DNA of 64,000 nt from Arion vulgaris (GCA_020796225.1 CM036758.1:63953774-64017773), one strand, 5' to 3'; positions 32,096-42,515 are shown, counted from the first letter of the stretch. Notes: generated from the sequence alone by a model not told the origin. Translations and numbers: made by a program.

Positions 32096-32600
32096 CGTGA
32101 GAGCGTAGATTTTGGTTGAGTGTTGGAGGAAGATGCAGGAGCAATCCACGAGGAAGCGAACCGGTTACCTTTGCCACGAGAGGCGATCACCCAACCTCAA
32201 CGCTACAGAGTCCCCCTCATTTATGTATAAGAGTGGTTATAAGAAAAGAAGAGAGAAACGACTCGTAAACTCAGATTCAAGACCAAGAAGCGAGTCTGAG
32301 TGATTCAGCCATTATTTCTTTAACTGATACAGACAGACATGCTTCTATTACACTTTATCGACAGACGTCTGTCACAGAATAATGGGTATTTAAACCCCTC
32401 AATGCACAGCTCGTAGACCGGCAATCCTATGGATTGGTTTTGTCCTTTCATATTGTTGTTTTTTTCATTCTTCTGTTCTTTGGCTTTGAACAGTAAGTAC
32501 TTGTCTAGTGTTCTTAGTGCACAGAATGTTTACAGTCGTTGGATTCAAGAAATATGTCAAGTATTTTTGTTACTGCTGATGAAGTATTTTAGAGAAGTTT
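32096..32600. other. Spacer, nothing recognised
   Basis: A 63-codon frame at 32112-32303 has no features I can assign. No RNA genes. Confidence 0.4.
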
Positions 32601-33345
32601 TACTTTTTAATCAATTAACATTATGTCTGTTTTCATTGCCGTTTCAAACAAGATCAGCGCCTTTTTGAGCATGATACAGAAGATCAAGACCGGTTATGTA
32701 CGAAGACAGTGTGTGCAATTAATTCAAAATGCGACAATCCAGACAGAATCCTTCATATTTGTCTCCGGTCATTCTGGGGTGAAGGGCAGTGAGAGAGCGG
32801 CACGTACTGCGGGCAATGCTACTATCAAGAATAGGTCTTCTATGGACAAAAGCGACATCATCAACGTTTTAATAGAAAAAATACGCTCTGAAGATTTCAA
32901 CGAAGAAGATAAAGGGTATTCTCTACCTCGGTTGCGCAAGTTATGTATACTGATAGGTGCGGCAAGACGGGAAAACCACAAGAGAAACCCCAGTAGATAC
33001 ATCAATCAACACAGAACAGGAGTTGTTAGTCTAAACACACTGAAATACATGCTTGGGACGAGATCGGAGCAATTATGGACATGTCCTATGTGTGATGAAG
33101 ATGTGCTTGGGAGGAGATCGAGCAATTATGGACATGTCCTATGTGTGATGAAGATGTGCTTGGGAGGAGATCGAGCAATGATGGACATGTCCTATGTGTG
33201 ATGAAGATGTGCTTGGGAGGAGATCGAGCAATTATGGACATGTCCAATGTGTGATGAAGATGTGCTTGTGAGGTTATCGAGCAATTATGGACATGTCCTA
33301 TGTGCGATGAAGATGATCCTCAAATGAACAATGAACAAGATCTTC
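32601..33345 (+). pseudogene. LINE-G fragment with RNase H C-terminal motif
   Basis: Open for 192 codons from 32623. Residues about 32-58 read GYVRRQCVQLIQNATIQT then FVSGHSGVKGSERAARTAGN, the end of an RNase HI domain (family pattern GHSGVKGNE-AD). A linker with SMDKSDIINVL, RTGVVSLNTL and LWTCPMCDED (C-x2-C) follows. The frame then enters a 55-bp tandem array. It lacks RT and endonuclease and the usual catalytic D of the last RNase H motif (A-A instead of A-D), so it is a relic. Confidence 0.75.
33062..33312. repeat. 55-bp tandem repeat inside LINE-G, 5 units
   Basis: Units begin near 33062, 33117, 33172, 33227 and 33282 (GATCGAGCAATTATGGACAT). The unit is the local LINE-G coding sequence (EQLWTCPMCDE) and shifts frame with each unit, so the array postdates the death of the ORF. 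Confidence 0.9.
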
Positions 33346-33384
33346 AATTGTGCATGCTATTCACATTAGATCATCCTGTAGAAT

Positions 33385-33610
33385 TCTCTAAAGCTTGGAG
33401 GAAAGGTTCACTCCTAAACTACTTACTCTGAAACTACTAAGTTTGTTTTTCCTGGGGAGACGAAAGAGAGGACGACCACGGAGCAGATGGGTGTAGGATG
33501 TCATAGATGAGTTGAGTATGACTACGACAGAGACCGAACATCTTGTGCAGGACATGGAGACATTTGGAACTGCTCTCTTGGAGTCAAGTTCTGGCAGGGA
33601 CAATCTAGTT
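33385..33610 (+). pseudogene. LINE-B 3' end
   Basis: GGGGAGACGAAAGAGAGGAC gives RRKRGRPRSRW, then a stop and DVIDELSMTTTETEHLVQD, as in the other LINE-B tails. It runs into a GATGATGATG tail. Confidence 0.75.
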
Positions 33611-33737
33611 GATGATGATGATGTTGAGAATGAGAATGATGATGATGGTAGTGATGATCATGATAATGCTGATAATTATAATGATGATGATGATGATTAA
33701 TGATGATGATGATTAATGATGATGATGATGATGACGA
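33609..33737. repeat. (GAT)n tail-derived microsatellite
   Basis: GATGAT with AAT variants, continuous with the LINE-B 3' tail. It shows how such a tail can seed a longer triplet array. Confidence 0.85.
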
Positions 33738-33847
33738 TCGTTCAAAAATAAGTCGAGCAATAATAGTTCAGGTGATTTTCAACGATCTTTCGATAACCTT
33801 ACTAAATCTCACAGTGGTCAATGCACAGTCATCCTAGACCTGGTCCT

Positions 33848-34058
33848 TTTTTTTTTCCGATCCAGAAGCACTTGAGCTTTTCAGCTTTCGGCTCTTCGGC
33901 TCGGTGCCATGGACATCGTAACCCTTTGGTTCGGTGCCACGAACACCGTAAATCTGGGAATCTGTGGCTTTTTCTGCCATCCCGCGGAATTGAACCCGCA
34001 CACACAGAGGATAGTCACCCGTAGTCCAACGCGCTACGAACACGCTGGGCAGACGGGC
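33848..34058 (-). mobile_element. SINE1 copy with 12-bp TSD
   Basis: AGACCTGGTCCT is repeated exactly at 33836-33847 and 34059-34070. Poly-T start, GATCCAGAAGCACTTGAGC, double CTTCGGCTCGGTGCCA body, then the inverse of the tRNA-like head. Confidence 0.92.
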
Positions 34059-34084
34059 AGACCTGGTCCTAAATACCTATAATC

Positions 34085-34410
34085 TCTAGATTATGGGGTC
34101 ACCAGTAAAGATAGACTACGAAATGAGGGCATCAGAAGCAGAGTGGGCATAACTTCATGCACCGAATACATTGAAAGACAACAAATGCAGTGACTTGAAC
34201 ATTTAGTGAAAATGGAATACTACCAACCAGCAATAACAGCATACAATAAAAAGAGATCAGGTACTAGAGCTAAGGAAGACCAAGAAAAGATGGATAGACA
34301 ATATCAAGACCACACTAAATAAACAAGGATATAACACAACAAAGGTGACTCATCTGACCCTGGAACACAATTTAAAGCTCCCACCCCTACTCTTAACGGC
34401 AAGAGTGGAC
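34085..34410 (+). pseudogene. LINE-C-like 3' region
   Basis: SKDRLRNEGIRSRVG...YIERQQMQ, a stop for W, LEHLVKMEYYQPA and KEDQEKMDRQYQ: the RLRNE...KWFGH...GRPRKRW pattern in decayed form. Confidence 0.62.
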
Positions 34411-34644
34411 AACCAATTCCATCATTCACTTGGGAAAAAAACAATAGACAATCTCAGGATTGCTTCCTCGATTATAGGCGATTCATTGTCTTAAAAATCT
34501 ATCTCCCTGGAACATCAGTATGTCACACTTATCCCAGACAAATGTTCACATAATTGACAGTTTAGAAAATAAAAGCTCAGTTCTGTCATTGTCACGAAGT
34601 ACAATTTATCGGTTAATTGATACGGCCAACATTATTGCACTTAG
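34411..34644. other. Short spacer
   Basis: Nothing recognised. Confidence 0.4.
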
Positions 34645-34906
34645 CTGCACCCGTGTGGTGCAAGGGCACGCAAAGGAAGCAAAGAATAGTACCACTGCGG
34701 CCTACAAGGCACGTCGTAAGAGGCGTCTGATGTAGGCGCCTAGGGAAGCTACTCTAGTAAATAAAAGCATCGCAGAAATCGGATGTGCTGGTCTATTTGT
34801 AGGCGTATACTGGCACAATGTATAATTGCCCATAGGCTCAGATCACATACACATCATACAGAGTGATTAACAAGTGATCGATATTGAGCGATCGAAGAAG
34901 AAGAAG
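34645..34906 (+). mobile_element. SINE4 copy
   Basis: Starts near GCACCCGTGTGGTGCAAGG, core CACGTCGTAAGAGGCGTCTG, end ATTGAGCGATCGAAGAAG. A possible short duplication (GCACTTAG and GTACTTAG) is imperfect. Confidence 0.8.
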
Positions 34907-34929
34907 TACTTAGGCGAATATCCATCGGG

Positions 34930-35163
34930 GTTCACTATGGTAAATTGGTTAAGAAATTTGCCTGTCGTTCTGAAAAGTGTGTGTTCAAATCCGGACCGAG
35001 TCGCATAAGCAATTTTTTAAGAGATCCCTAGATTTGTTCTAGAGCTACGGAGTTCGTGCTTTGTGCAACACTCTCAGCAGACGGAGTGCCATTTCTGCCG
35101 ACGGGGAACCATATGGGAAATCACGATGCAATGAAATCAATTCTTCGCCTTTAGACTCTTAGA
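34930..35163 (+). mobile_element. SINE7 copy (tRNA-derived)
   Basis: A-box-like TGGTAAATTGGTTAAG and B box GTGTTCAAATCC, then GAGCTACGGAGTTCGTGCTT and TGCCATTTCTGCCGACGGGG, ending near CGCCTTTAGACTCTTAG. Confidence 0.75.
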
Positions 35164-35183
35164 ATATCAATGCATGCTCAAAT

Positions 35184-35262
35184 CTCTTTCTTACAGAGGA
35201 ATAGCTCAACGACAGTGCACGAGATTCGTAGCACAGGCACGGATCCTAGATATAATCTGGAA
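35184..35262 (-). mobile_element. SINE8 fragment
   Basis: TTTCTTACAGAGGAATAGC, CAGTGCACGAGATTCGTAGC and GGCACGGATCC: the inverse of the SINE8 core. Confidence 0.5.
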
Positions 35263-35517
35263 AATGTTGTATATTTTTGACCGCTTTTATTTTAAGTGTT
35301 ATTTGTTGTATTTGCCCGGATATCGATTTTTGTTCGGACACGCTATGAGGAATGGAAGAATACCACATTATTTCAACCGATACATCTGCTGGGTGATGCC
35401 CATGATGTTTTTCATATAGTGCGTTTGACCTATATTCCGTTTGTTCTTGTATCCTTTGCTTGATTGTAACCTTTCAGTAGAAATGTTAATTTGTCTTAAT
35501 TTTGTACTTGTAAAACT

Positions 35518-35633
35518 AAATTACTTTGTATTATATTGTCTCTTCTTTGACAACCGACAAAATCAGTATGGAACGAGACAGATGACAACAGAGAATATTC
35601 TATCAGTCTACGTTAACGACCTGCACAAATAAC
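35518..35633 (+). repeat. 116-bp direct repeat, left copy
   Basis: AAATTACTTTGTATTATATTG to CTGCACAAATAAC. It recurs with scattered substitutions at 35895-36010, flanking a SINE4 copy. Confidence 0.88.
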
Positions 35634-35894
35634 TTCTTCTTCTTCTTCAAACGCTACATTTGGACCACTTGTTATCCACTCTCTGTGATTTGTATATGAT
35701 CCGAGCCTAAGAAAGATTTACCTTGGGCCAGTTATACTTCTACAAGTAGGCCTCCACATCCGATTTCTGAGATGTTTTTTATTTACTAGGGTAGCTTCCA
35801 TAGGTCCTACATCAGTCGCCTCTTACGACATGCCTTGTATTTCGCAGTGATACTATTCTTTGCTTCCATTGCGGTACCCGGCACCGCACAAGCG
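35634..35894 (-). mobile_element. SINE4 copy between 116-bp direct repeats
   Basis: Plus-strand TTCTTCTTCTTCTTCAAACG, the inverse core CGCCTCTTACGACATGCC, and end GCGGTACCCGGCACCGCAC. Full length. Confidence 0.82.
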
Positions 35895-36010
35895 AAATTA
35901 CTTTGTCTTATATTGTCCTTGTTTTGCAACCAACAAAATTAGTGTAGAGTGAGACAGAATACGACAGACAAAATTCTGATCAGCCTACCTAAATAGCATG
36001 CACAAATAAC
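35895..36010 (+). repeat. 116-bp direct repeat, right copy
   Basis: Same length as the left copy; differences such as TGTCTTATATTGTCC versus TGTATTATATTGTCT. Much too long for a SINE target-site duplication. Confidence 0.88.
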
Positions 36011-36132
36011 AAAATCGAAATACTAATATGCAGTACTCATGACAGTCATTTGAGCGTCTACGTCAGTCAGCACGGTACATGATTATGATCTGTATTTAAT
36101 AGTTGCAAAACCTAACGTCTGAGAGGCGAGAC

Positions 36133-36510
36133 CATTAGTTCCCAAAGTGGGCGGTACCGCCCCCAGTGGGCACTGAAGCCTTCCAGGGGCGATAGTTGGT
36201 TCAAAAGCATTTGGGGAAGTTTTCGTGATTTTACAATTGAATAATCCTTAAAAATTTGAATTCTACATTCATCTTATGCCCATCTTACACGATCCATTTT
36301 TTCATCAATTTTTCTATTTCATGTATATAATTATTTGAAAATTGACCATATATAACAGAAATATATGTCAATTTTCTATGTCAAAGTGAAAATAGAGCAT
36401 GTATATATATGCTGGGGGGCGTTTGCAAACTGTTATAGTGGGGATGGGGGCATTACAAAGTTTATGTTGTGCAATGTGGGCGGTGGGCCGAAAACGTTTG
36501 AGAATCTATG
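36133..36510 (+). mobile_element. hAT-like element, GGGCGGTACCGCCC family
   Basis: Left end CATTAGTTCCCAAAGTGGGC, inverted right end CATAGATTCTCAAACG. Sub-terminal palindrome GGGCGGTACCGCCC at about 36148. Flanking octamers GGCGAGAC (36125-36132) and GACCAGAC (36511-36518) agree at 6/8, a decayed hAT duplication. About 378 bp, AT-rich interior, no transposase. Confidence 0.8.
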
Positions 36511-36518
36511 GACCAGAC

Positions 36519-36894
36519 TAATTGTATTACCGATACTTTGTTGGTCAAACTTAATAAATGCTTATGTCACCTGCATCGTGACAAAGTGGCTACTAGACTA
36601 GACAGGTTTGATTCATATTTAGATTATTTTCATGATCTTTTAATATTTGTCTGGCGACTATTTTAAATATTTAACTAATTGAGATTGTTTCGCTAATGTG
36701 TCCGTGTCTAGAACTTGCATTTGTATGAGAAATAAAATATGCTCCTTACACTAAAAACTAACGAAACAACATTTCGAATAAAATTGTATATACAAAATTA
36801 TACCTTGTTATTTTCATTCGTTTTAAACCGTTGCTATATCTTTGTTAAATTCTATATGTAGTGTTCTGAGTTATTCGTCAGGTTTGTTGTATCG
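36519..36894. other. AT-rich spacer, nothing recognised
   Basis: No repeat or gene signal seen. Confidence 0.45.
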
Positions 36895-37000
36895 TTTTGC
36901 TTGATAAAGCCTTTTGGTCGAAACGTTGCTGTGTATTGTCATTGTATTTGTATTTTGTAAAATTAAAGTACCTTGTTTTACGTGCTTTGCCATTATACTT
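36895..37000 (+). repeat. Interspersed repeat (GAAACGTTGC family), uninterrupted copy
   Basis: GGTCGAAACGTTGCTGTGTAT, TTGTATTTTGTAAAATTAAA and GTACCTTGTTTTACGTGC in one piece. The junction AAAGTACC corresponds to the MITE insertion point in the 13835-14200 copy. Confidence 0.78.
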
Positions 37001-37329
37001 AGTTTTACTGCAGTCTCTATCTATATTGATATTAGCTTGTTATTCGTAATTGAACATTGCGAAATTGTGTATATGCATGTAAAATATATGAAAGTCACTA
37101 TAACGTATTGGTTGGGTCACTTTCGACGTAAAGACGTGTAATCTATCTATCTATTCTCTATTCCTGTTTTGCCTTTCGTCGCCCGTCGAAAAAGAGGCAC
37201 CTGGAGCGAGCCTCCTACGGCTTTGTACACATGGAATTTAGTGCCTCGGATATTCCGTCGATCGATCGTTTACGTGGTCAGCCTCTGCATTTATTGATTT
37301 GTATCTGATTGCTAGTGCTCTTTGTGGGA
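37001..37329. other. Spacer, nothing recognised
   Basis: TCGTCGCCCGTCGAAAAAGAG and CCGTCGATCGATCG are locally GC-rich. No frame supported. Confidence 0.4.
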
Positions 37330-37385
37330 GACTATCTTGAGGTAACCTTCATTAGTATCCAAACCATTTGATCTGTTCTTTCTTT
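37330..37385 (-). pseudogene. LINE-C tail scrap
   Basis: ATCCAAACCATTTGATCTG on the plus strand is the inverse of the KWFG segment (CAGATCAAATGGTTTGGAT). Confidence 0.5.
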
Positions 37386-37389
37386 AATA

Positions 37390-37565
37390 TATAGTAGCAC
37401 CGGCAAGGATCCCACGCGTGATCCGAGGTTCTCAATTCTCAGGTGAAGTGAGAATTTTTTCCCAGGCATCTGCTCTATGTCAACAGAGTTTCAGTGTAGT
37501 GACAGAGAAACACTGGGATGTAAAGACAGCCGGCGTTATGTTGACTACATCCCACAGGGTGTGAT
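37390..37565 (+). mobile_element. SINE2-related fragment
   Basis: CACTGGGATGTAAAGACAGCC, GGCGTTATGTTGACTACATC and CCACAGGGTGTG parallel the middle of SINE2. The head (GATCCGAGGTTCTC) differs. Confidence 0.5.
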
Positions 37566-37831
37566 TTTAGGTAAAATTTTCGGTAAAATTTTCGTTCAAA
37601 AGAAAACTTGAACATAATACCGTATTTCCCACCATTGTTTGGAAACAGGTTTCTATTGTTATATAAAATATATAGATTTGTACAATTACAAATATATTAT
37701 TGATAGTGCAGAGAATAAAATGTGATGACAAGAACAAAAAAGAGTCAAGAAATAGCTATATTATTGACAAAACTAACTTATAAAAGTTTTTTTGTAGGTC
37801 TAGATCCATTACTCTTGTTTTCCTGTACTCA
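37566..37831. other. AT-rich spacer
   Basis: Short repeat GGTAAAATTTTCGGTAAAATTTTCG at about 37570. Otherwise nothing. Confidence 0.4.
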
Positions 37832-38560
37832 GTGTGTTTATCTGATCTATTCAACCTGTCTTCCCGTGCTCGCTATATTATTCTGATCTATTCTACCTGT
37901 CTTCCGTGCTCCTATATTATTCTGATCTATTCTTCAGTCTTCCCGTGCTCACTATTTTATTCTGATCTATTCACCGTCTTCCCGTGCTCGCTATATTATT
38001 CTGAACTATTCACCTGTCTTCCCATGCTCACTTATTATTCTGATTTTATTCTTCCGGTGCTCCTATATTATTCTAATCTATTCAACCTGTCTTCCCGTGC
38101 TCACTATATTATTCTGATCTATTCAACCTGTCTTCTGCTCCCATTATTCTGACTATTCTTCCAGTCTTCCTGCTCACTATATTATTCTGATCTATTCAAC
38201 CTGTCTTCCCGTGCTCACTATATTATTCTGATTCATTTTCTTGTTCTTCCGTGCTCATATATTATTCTGATTATTCAACATGTCTTGTAGTCAGCTAATT
38301 ATTCTGACTATTCAACCTGTCTCCGTCACATATATACTGATCTTTCAACCTGTCTCAGTGCTCACTGTATTATTCAGATCTATTCTTCAGTCTTCCATGA
38401 GCCACTTATTATTTGATCTATTCAACCTGTCATTCTAGCTAACATAATGAATTTAGTGTTCTGCTCACTAATTATCGACATTCTCAGTCTTCCCTGCTCA
38501 CTGTATTATTCTGATCTATTCAACCTGTCTTCCGTGCTCATGTATTATTCTGATTCATTA
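37832..38560. repeat. 41-bp degenerate tandem repeat, about 18 units
   Basis: Consensus TGATCTATTCAACCTGTCTT followed by CCCGTGCTCACTATATTATTC. Many units carry 1-6 base deletions, unlike the clean arrays elsewhere in the window. Confidence 0.88.
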
Positions 38561-38599
38561 CTATTGTTTCTTCCATGTAATGTTTAATTCTGTATTCAA

Positions 38600-38940
38600 C
38601 AAAAGTAAGCATTGTATTCAGAGCCAAACATGGACATTGGCAAAGCAATCACAAAAATAACACATGTGAAGCGTTGCCTGCAAAATTACCAAAACACAGA
38701 AAACAGAATCACCAACATCACTAAGAAAGTTGGCACAAAACCTCTTGAATACAAATAACAAAGAATGAAGTGGTTTGGCCACAAAAGAATGCATCAACCA
38801 CAGTATACAGAGTCTTCACAACAAACATCGGAAAAAGCAAAGAAGAATGAAATGGTTGAGACGTAGCAGAATCCTCTGGGCTAACTCCTCATCACCAGAT
38901 CAGCAAGACAAAACGAACCCGACACTGGGCAACATCTCCG
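38600..38940 (+). pseudogene. LINE-C-like 3' region
   Basis: NITKKVGTKPLEYK, a stop, QRMKWFGHKRMHQPQYTE, then KQRRMKWLRRSR. Recognisable KWFGH, otherwise degraded. Confidence 0.65.
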
Positions 38941-38990
38941 GTACATGTGCGACAAGAGAAAATGTTACTCTCAGATGAATGAGACTTGAA

Positions 38991-39306
38991 CTCTCTCTCT
39001 CCCTCTCTTCTCTCGCTCTCTCTCTTCTTCTCTCTCTCTCTTTGTCTCTCTCTCTCTTTTCTCTGTCTCCCCATCTCTTTCTCTCCGCCTCTCTCTCTCT
39101 CTTCTCTCTCTTCTCTCTTTCTCTCTCTCTTTTCTCTCTTCTCCTCTCTCTCTTGTCTCTTTCTCCCGCTCTCTCTCTCTCTGTCGTCTCTCTTCCCCTC
39201 TCTCTCTCTTTGTCTCTCTCTCCCCTCTCTCTCTTGTCTCTTCTCCCCTCTCTCTCTCTCTGTCTCCTCTCTCTGTGTCTCTCTCTCTCCTCCCTCTCTC
39301 TCTGTC

Positions 39307-39349
<43 letters not shown>

Positions 39350-39945
39350 GGTCTCTCTTTCGTCTCCTCTCTCTCTTGTCTTCTCTCTCTGTCTCCTTCT
39401 CTCTCTCTCTTCTCTCTCGTCTCTCTCTCTGTCGTCTCTCTCGTCTCTCTCCTGTCTCCCTTCTCTGTCTCTCTCTTGTCTCTCTCTTCTCCTCTCTCTC
39501 TCTGTCTCTCTTTCTCCCCTCTCTCTCTCTCTCCGTCTCCTCTTCTCTTCTCTCTCTTTCTCTCTCCGTCTCTCTCTCTGTCGTCTATCTCTTCGTCTCC
39601 CCCGTTCTGTCTCTCTGTCTCCTCTCGTCTCTCTCTGTCTCTCTCTCTCTTCTCTCTCCGTCTCTCTCTCTGTCTTCTCTCTTTTCGTCTCTCTCTCCGC
39701 TCTGTCTCTTCTTCTCTCTTCGTCTCTCTCCGTCTCTCTCTCTGTCTCTCTCCGTCTCTCTCTCCGTCTCTCTCTCTATCTCTCTCTTCGTCTCTCTCTC
39801 CGACTCTCTCTTCGTCTCTCTCTCTCCGACTCTCTCTCGTCTCTCTCTCCTCTCTCTCTTCTCTGTCTCTCTCTCTCGTCTCTCTCTTCGTCTCTCTCTG
39901 TCTCTCTCTCTGTCTCTCTCTTCGTCTCTCTCTCCCTCTCTCTGT
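38991..39945. repeat. Polypyrimidine (CT)n / GTCTCTCTC tract
   Basis: 955 bases almost without purines except isolated G (GTCTC, CCGTCTC). All three plus frames are open Ser/Leu strings for that reason. Purine/pyrimidine asymmetry of this length can form triplex (H-DNA). Confidence 0.96.
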
Positions 39946-40323
39946 TTACAAACATTATCTTATCTTGTCATAATAACTCATTTTCGAATATCTCATTTCC
40001 CAAGCTTAACCCCTTCATTCTACTGATCCGATATACAGGCTCGTGTTATTTATTAAGATAACGCAAAGACATTATACTACCTAATGCATTATACATTGCA
40101 ATATAAGTCCGTCCGGAGATTATCAAAAAATCACATAGTGAAAGAGTTAAGACCCACGATTTTGTTTAAGCAGTTATAGCGAGACATCTGCAATCTTATT
40201 TACCCAAAGAATATATACAAATAACTGATCTGGTCTTTATGATCCTGATGTATATATCCAAGCCCCACTCAGTCAGAGTAAACACAAACCTCAGGACACA
40301 ATCAACACCAATAATAATTTAGA

Positions 40324-40489
40324 CAGTGGCGGCTCGTCATTAAGGGTCAGTGGGGCCGCCCCCATACCCCAATAATGTGTAACGTGTATTTATTTTTAAT
40401 AAATAAAATATAACCTAACCCAAAACCAAGATTTTTCTGAAAACTTTTGTCTGGACCCACCAACAAAAAAGGATCACGAGCCGCCACTG
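40324..40489 (+). mobile_element. hAT-type MITE, subfamily 1
   Basis: Ends CAGTGGCGGCTCGTCATTA and CACGAGCCGCCACTG. Flanks AATTTAGA (40316-40323) and AATTTAGG (40490-40497) agree at 7/8. Also present in duplication copy 2, so it predates the duplication. Confidence 0.9.
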
Positions 40490-40704
40490 AATTTAGGCAT
40501 CTCTTAATCGACCTAATTACTCAACAATCCTCAAGCTGTCTCCACAGGCTGACCAGTAATACCCTTGTCATTTATCTTCTATACCGTCTGTAGAATGTTA
40601 TCTGTCTGCGGTCAGTTTGGTTTCCATATTTGTCCTGAATGCATAAGAATAGCTTCTTAATTCTAGTTTGTTGTAGAAATGTTTGTTTAGAGACTTGCTG
40701 TTCT

Positions 40705-40995
40705 CATTGTTGATTTTACGACTTCAATATATTGTGTGTTTTATTGGGGGAGGGGGTCCTGTCAATCACTTTGTTGATGTGACAACTTCAACATATTGTC
40801 TGTTTTATTGGGGCGAGGAGGGAGGGAGAAGTGATGTGAATAGTCACGTCAATCACTTTGTTGATGTGACAACTTCAATATATAGTCTGTTTTATTGGAG
40901 GTCACGTCAATCACTTTGTTGATGTGACAACTTCAATATATAGTCTGTTTTATTGGGGGCGGGAGGAAGAGGGAGGGTTCACGTCACTCACTTTG
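40705..40995. repeat. G-rich tandem repeat, about 4 units
   Basis: Units of about 60-95 bp: TCAATCACTTTGTTGATGTG, ACAACTTCAATATATAG, GTCTGTTTTATTGGGG plus a variable G-run linker. Copy 2 of the duplication has about 6 units at 49106-49500. Confidence 0.88.
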
Positions 40996-41061
40996 TTGGA
41001 TAGATTTTGGAAGGAATAGGAGATCAATGTGTCTAAGTTGTTTAGTCTTTGCTTTGCCTTT

Positions 41062-41445
41062 GACAGATTAGACAGACATGTAGATTAGACTGACAAATTA
41101 GACAGACATATTAGACATACTAGACAGGTAGATTAGACTGACAAATTAGACTAACATATTAGACTGACAGATTAGACATACAGATTAGACTGACAGATTA
41201 GACAGACAGATTAGACAGGCAGATTAGACAGACATGTAGATTAGACTGAAAGATTGGACAGACATATTAGACAGACAGATTAGACTGACAGATTAGAGAG
41301 ACGTGTAGATTAGACAGACATGTAGATTAGACAGACAGATTAGACAGACATATTAGACAGGCAGATTAGACAGGCAGATTAGACAGACGTGTAGATTAGA
41401 CATACATGTAGATTAGACTGAAAGATTAGACAGACAGATTAAACA
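41062..41445. repeat. ATTAGACAGACA-type degenerate tandem array
   Basis: AGATTAGACAGACATGT and variants with an irregular 10-17 bp period. Matches 49578-49960 almost exactly. Confidence 0.9.
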
Positions 41446-42190
41446 GACAGGACCTTCTGTGCTATGATACAGAGAGGTGACCGCACCAGGCGGTTATGTA
41501 AGGAGCGCATAAGCAATGAAATCAAAATAAAATTTGACACATTTAAGAGGCGACATTTCAAAGACTTCTGCATCAGACTGAGAAAATATACCGTACGGAC
41601 CTGCAGACAGAATAGATAAACAGACAGACATATTGTCAAAACTGATGTCACTGTATAACGTCAGCTAGTTACATAAACATGTCATTTTACGGAAGGTTAC
41701 TTAGTTACATAAACTAATGCCACTGTTTGAAATGCCAGTTACCATAGAAACTGATGTCAAATAAATTAGCAATAAAATCTCACAGTTTACAGTGACCTAA
41801 GAAAATAACTATGAAACTACCTGGTTCTTCGTGAGAAATAAACAATTTGATTTTCGATTTCCAGTTGCAGTGGCTGCACAAATTAACAATTTAGAAAATA
41901 TTGTTCATTCCAAAATTAGAAAACAGAAATACCAGGTGATTGACATGTGAAACAGAATGTCACTGGTACATGTCAAATGCATTCACAAATGTTAAGAGAA
42001 AGATCAAGCTGAAATGAATTCATTTTATCAAGCAGTTTATGTGTAAGTATAATCTTTCACCTGATCTAACTCTTTCTGCTGCTGTCCTTCATTGCCGCTC
42101 TAGGGCTCCGTTTACTGGAGTTGTTGTATCTGACTCTCAGTCGATGCTTTTTTCTTTTTTCTTTTCTCCAATCCTGTTTTACTTTACAGC
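41446..42190. other. Non-repetitive interior of duplication copy 1
   Basis: A plus frame at about 41448-41618 (FCAMIQRGDRTRRLC, then FKRRHFKDFCIRLRKY) is basic and free of stops for 57 codons, and it is conserved in copy 2, but I recognise no family. Treat as unassigned. Confidence 0.35.
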
Positions 42191-42191
42191 G

Positions 42192-42515
42192 TCAGGTCAA
42201 GAAGAGATTTCTAAAACGGGTCTTTATGTGCGCTTCGCAGATAGTGTCTTTCGTCACCTCTGTTATCTCTGAGGTCCATCTTTTGCGTGGCCTACATTTT
42301 GCTTTGTACCCACTGTATCGGAGCAGCATTGCTCTTTGATGTGCACTGTCTGTTCGTAATCTGCTTACGTGGCCGAACCATTTAATTTGTTGTTTCTTGA
42401 TGAAGTTTAAGTGCTGATGTTGTACCACTTTTTTCCAAAGGTCTTCATTTCTCAAACGGTCTATTATTGCTACCCCCAGCATTCTGCGTAGACACTTCAT
42501 CTCTGTCGATGTTTC
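42192..42515 (-). pseudogene. LINE-C 3' region, best copy
   Basis: 102 open codons on minus: MKCLRRMLGVAIIDRLRNED, LNFIKKQQIKWFGHVSRL, GYKAKCRPRKRWTSEITE. This is the RRML...RN..(W)...KWFGH...RPRKRW tail of a non-LTR element, without RT or endonuclease. Confidence 0.8.

Noticed and set aside
31623..32177. 184-codon minus frame as a gene
   Set aside because: Low-complexity TG/GA tract. His/Thr/Ser/Leu composition follows from the repeat.
38979..40061. Ser/Leu-rich frames of 230-360 codons
   Set aside because: All three frames are open because the tract is polypyrimidine.
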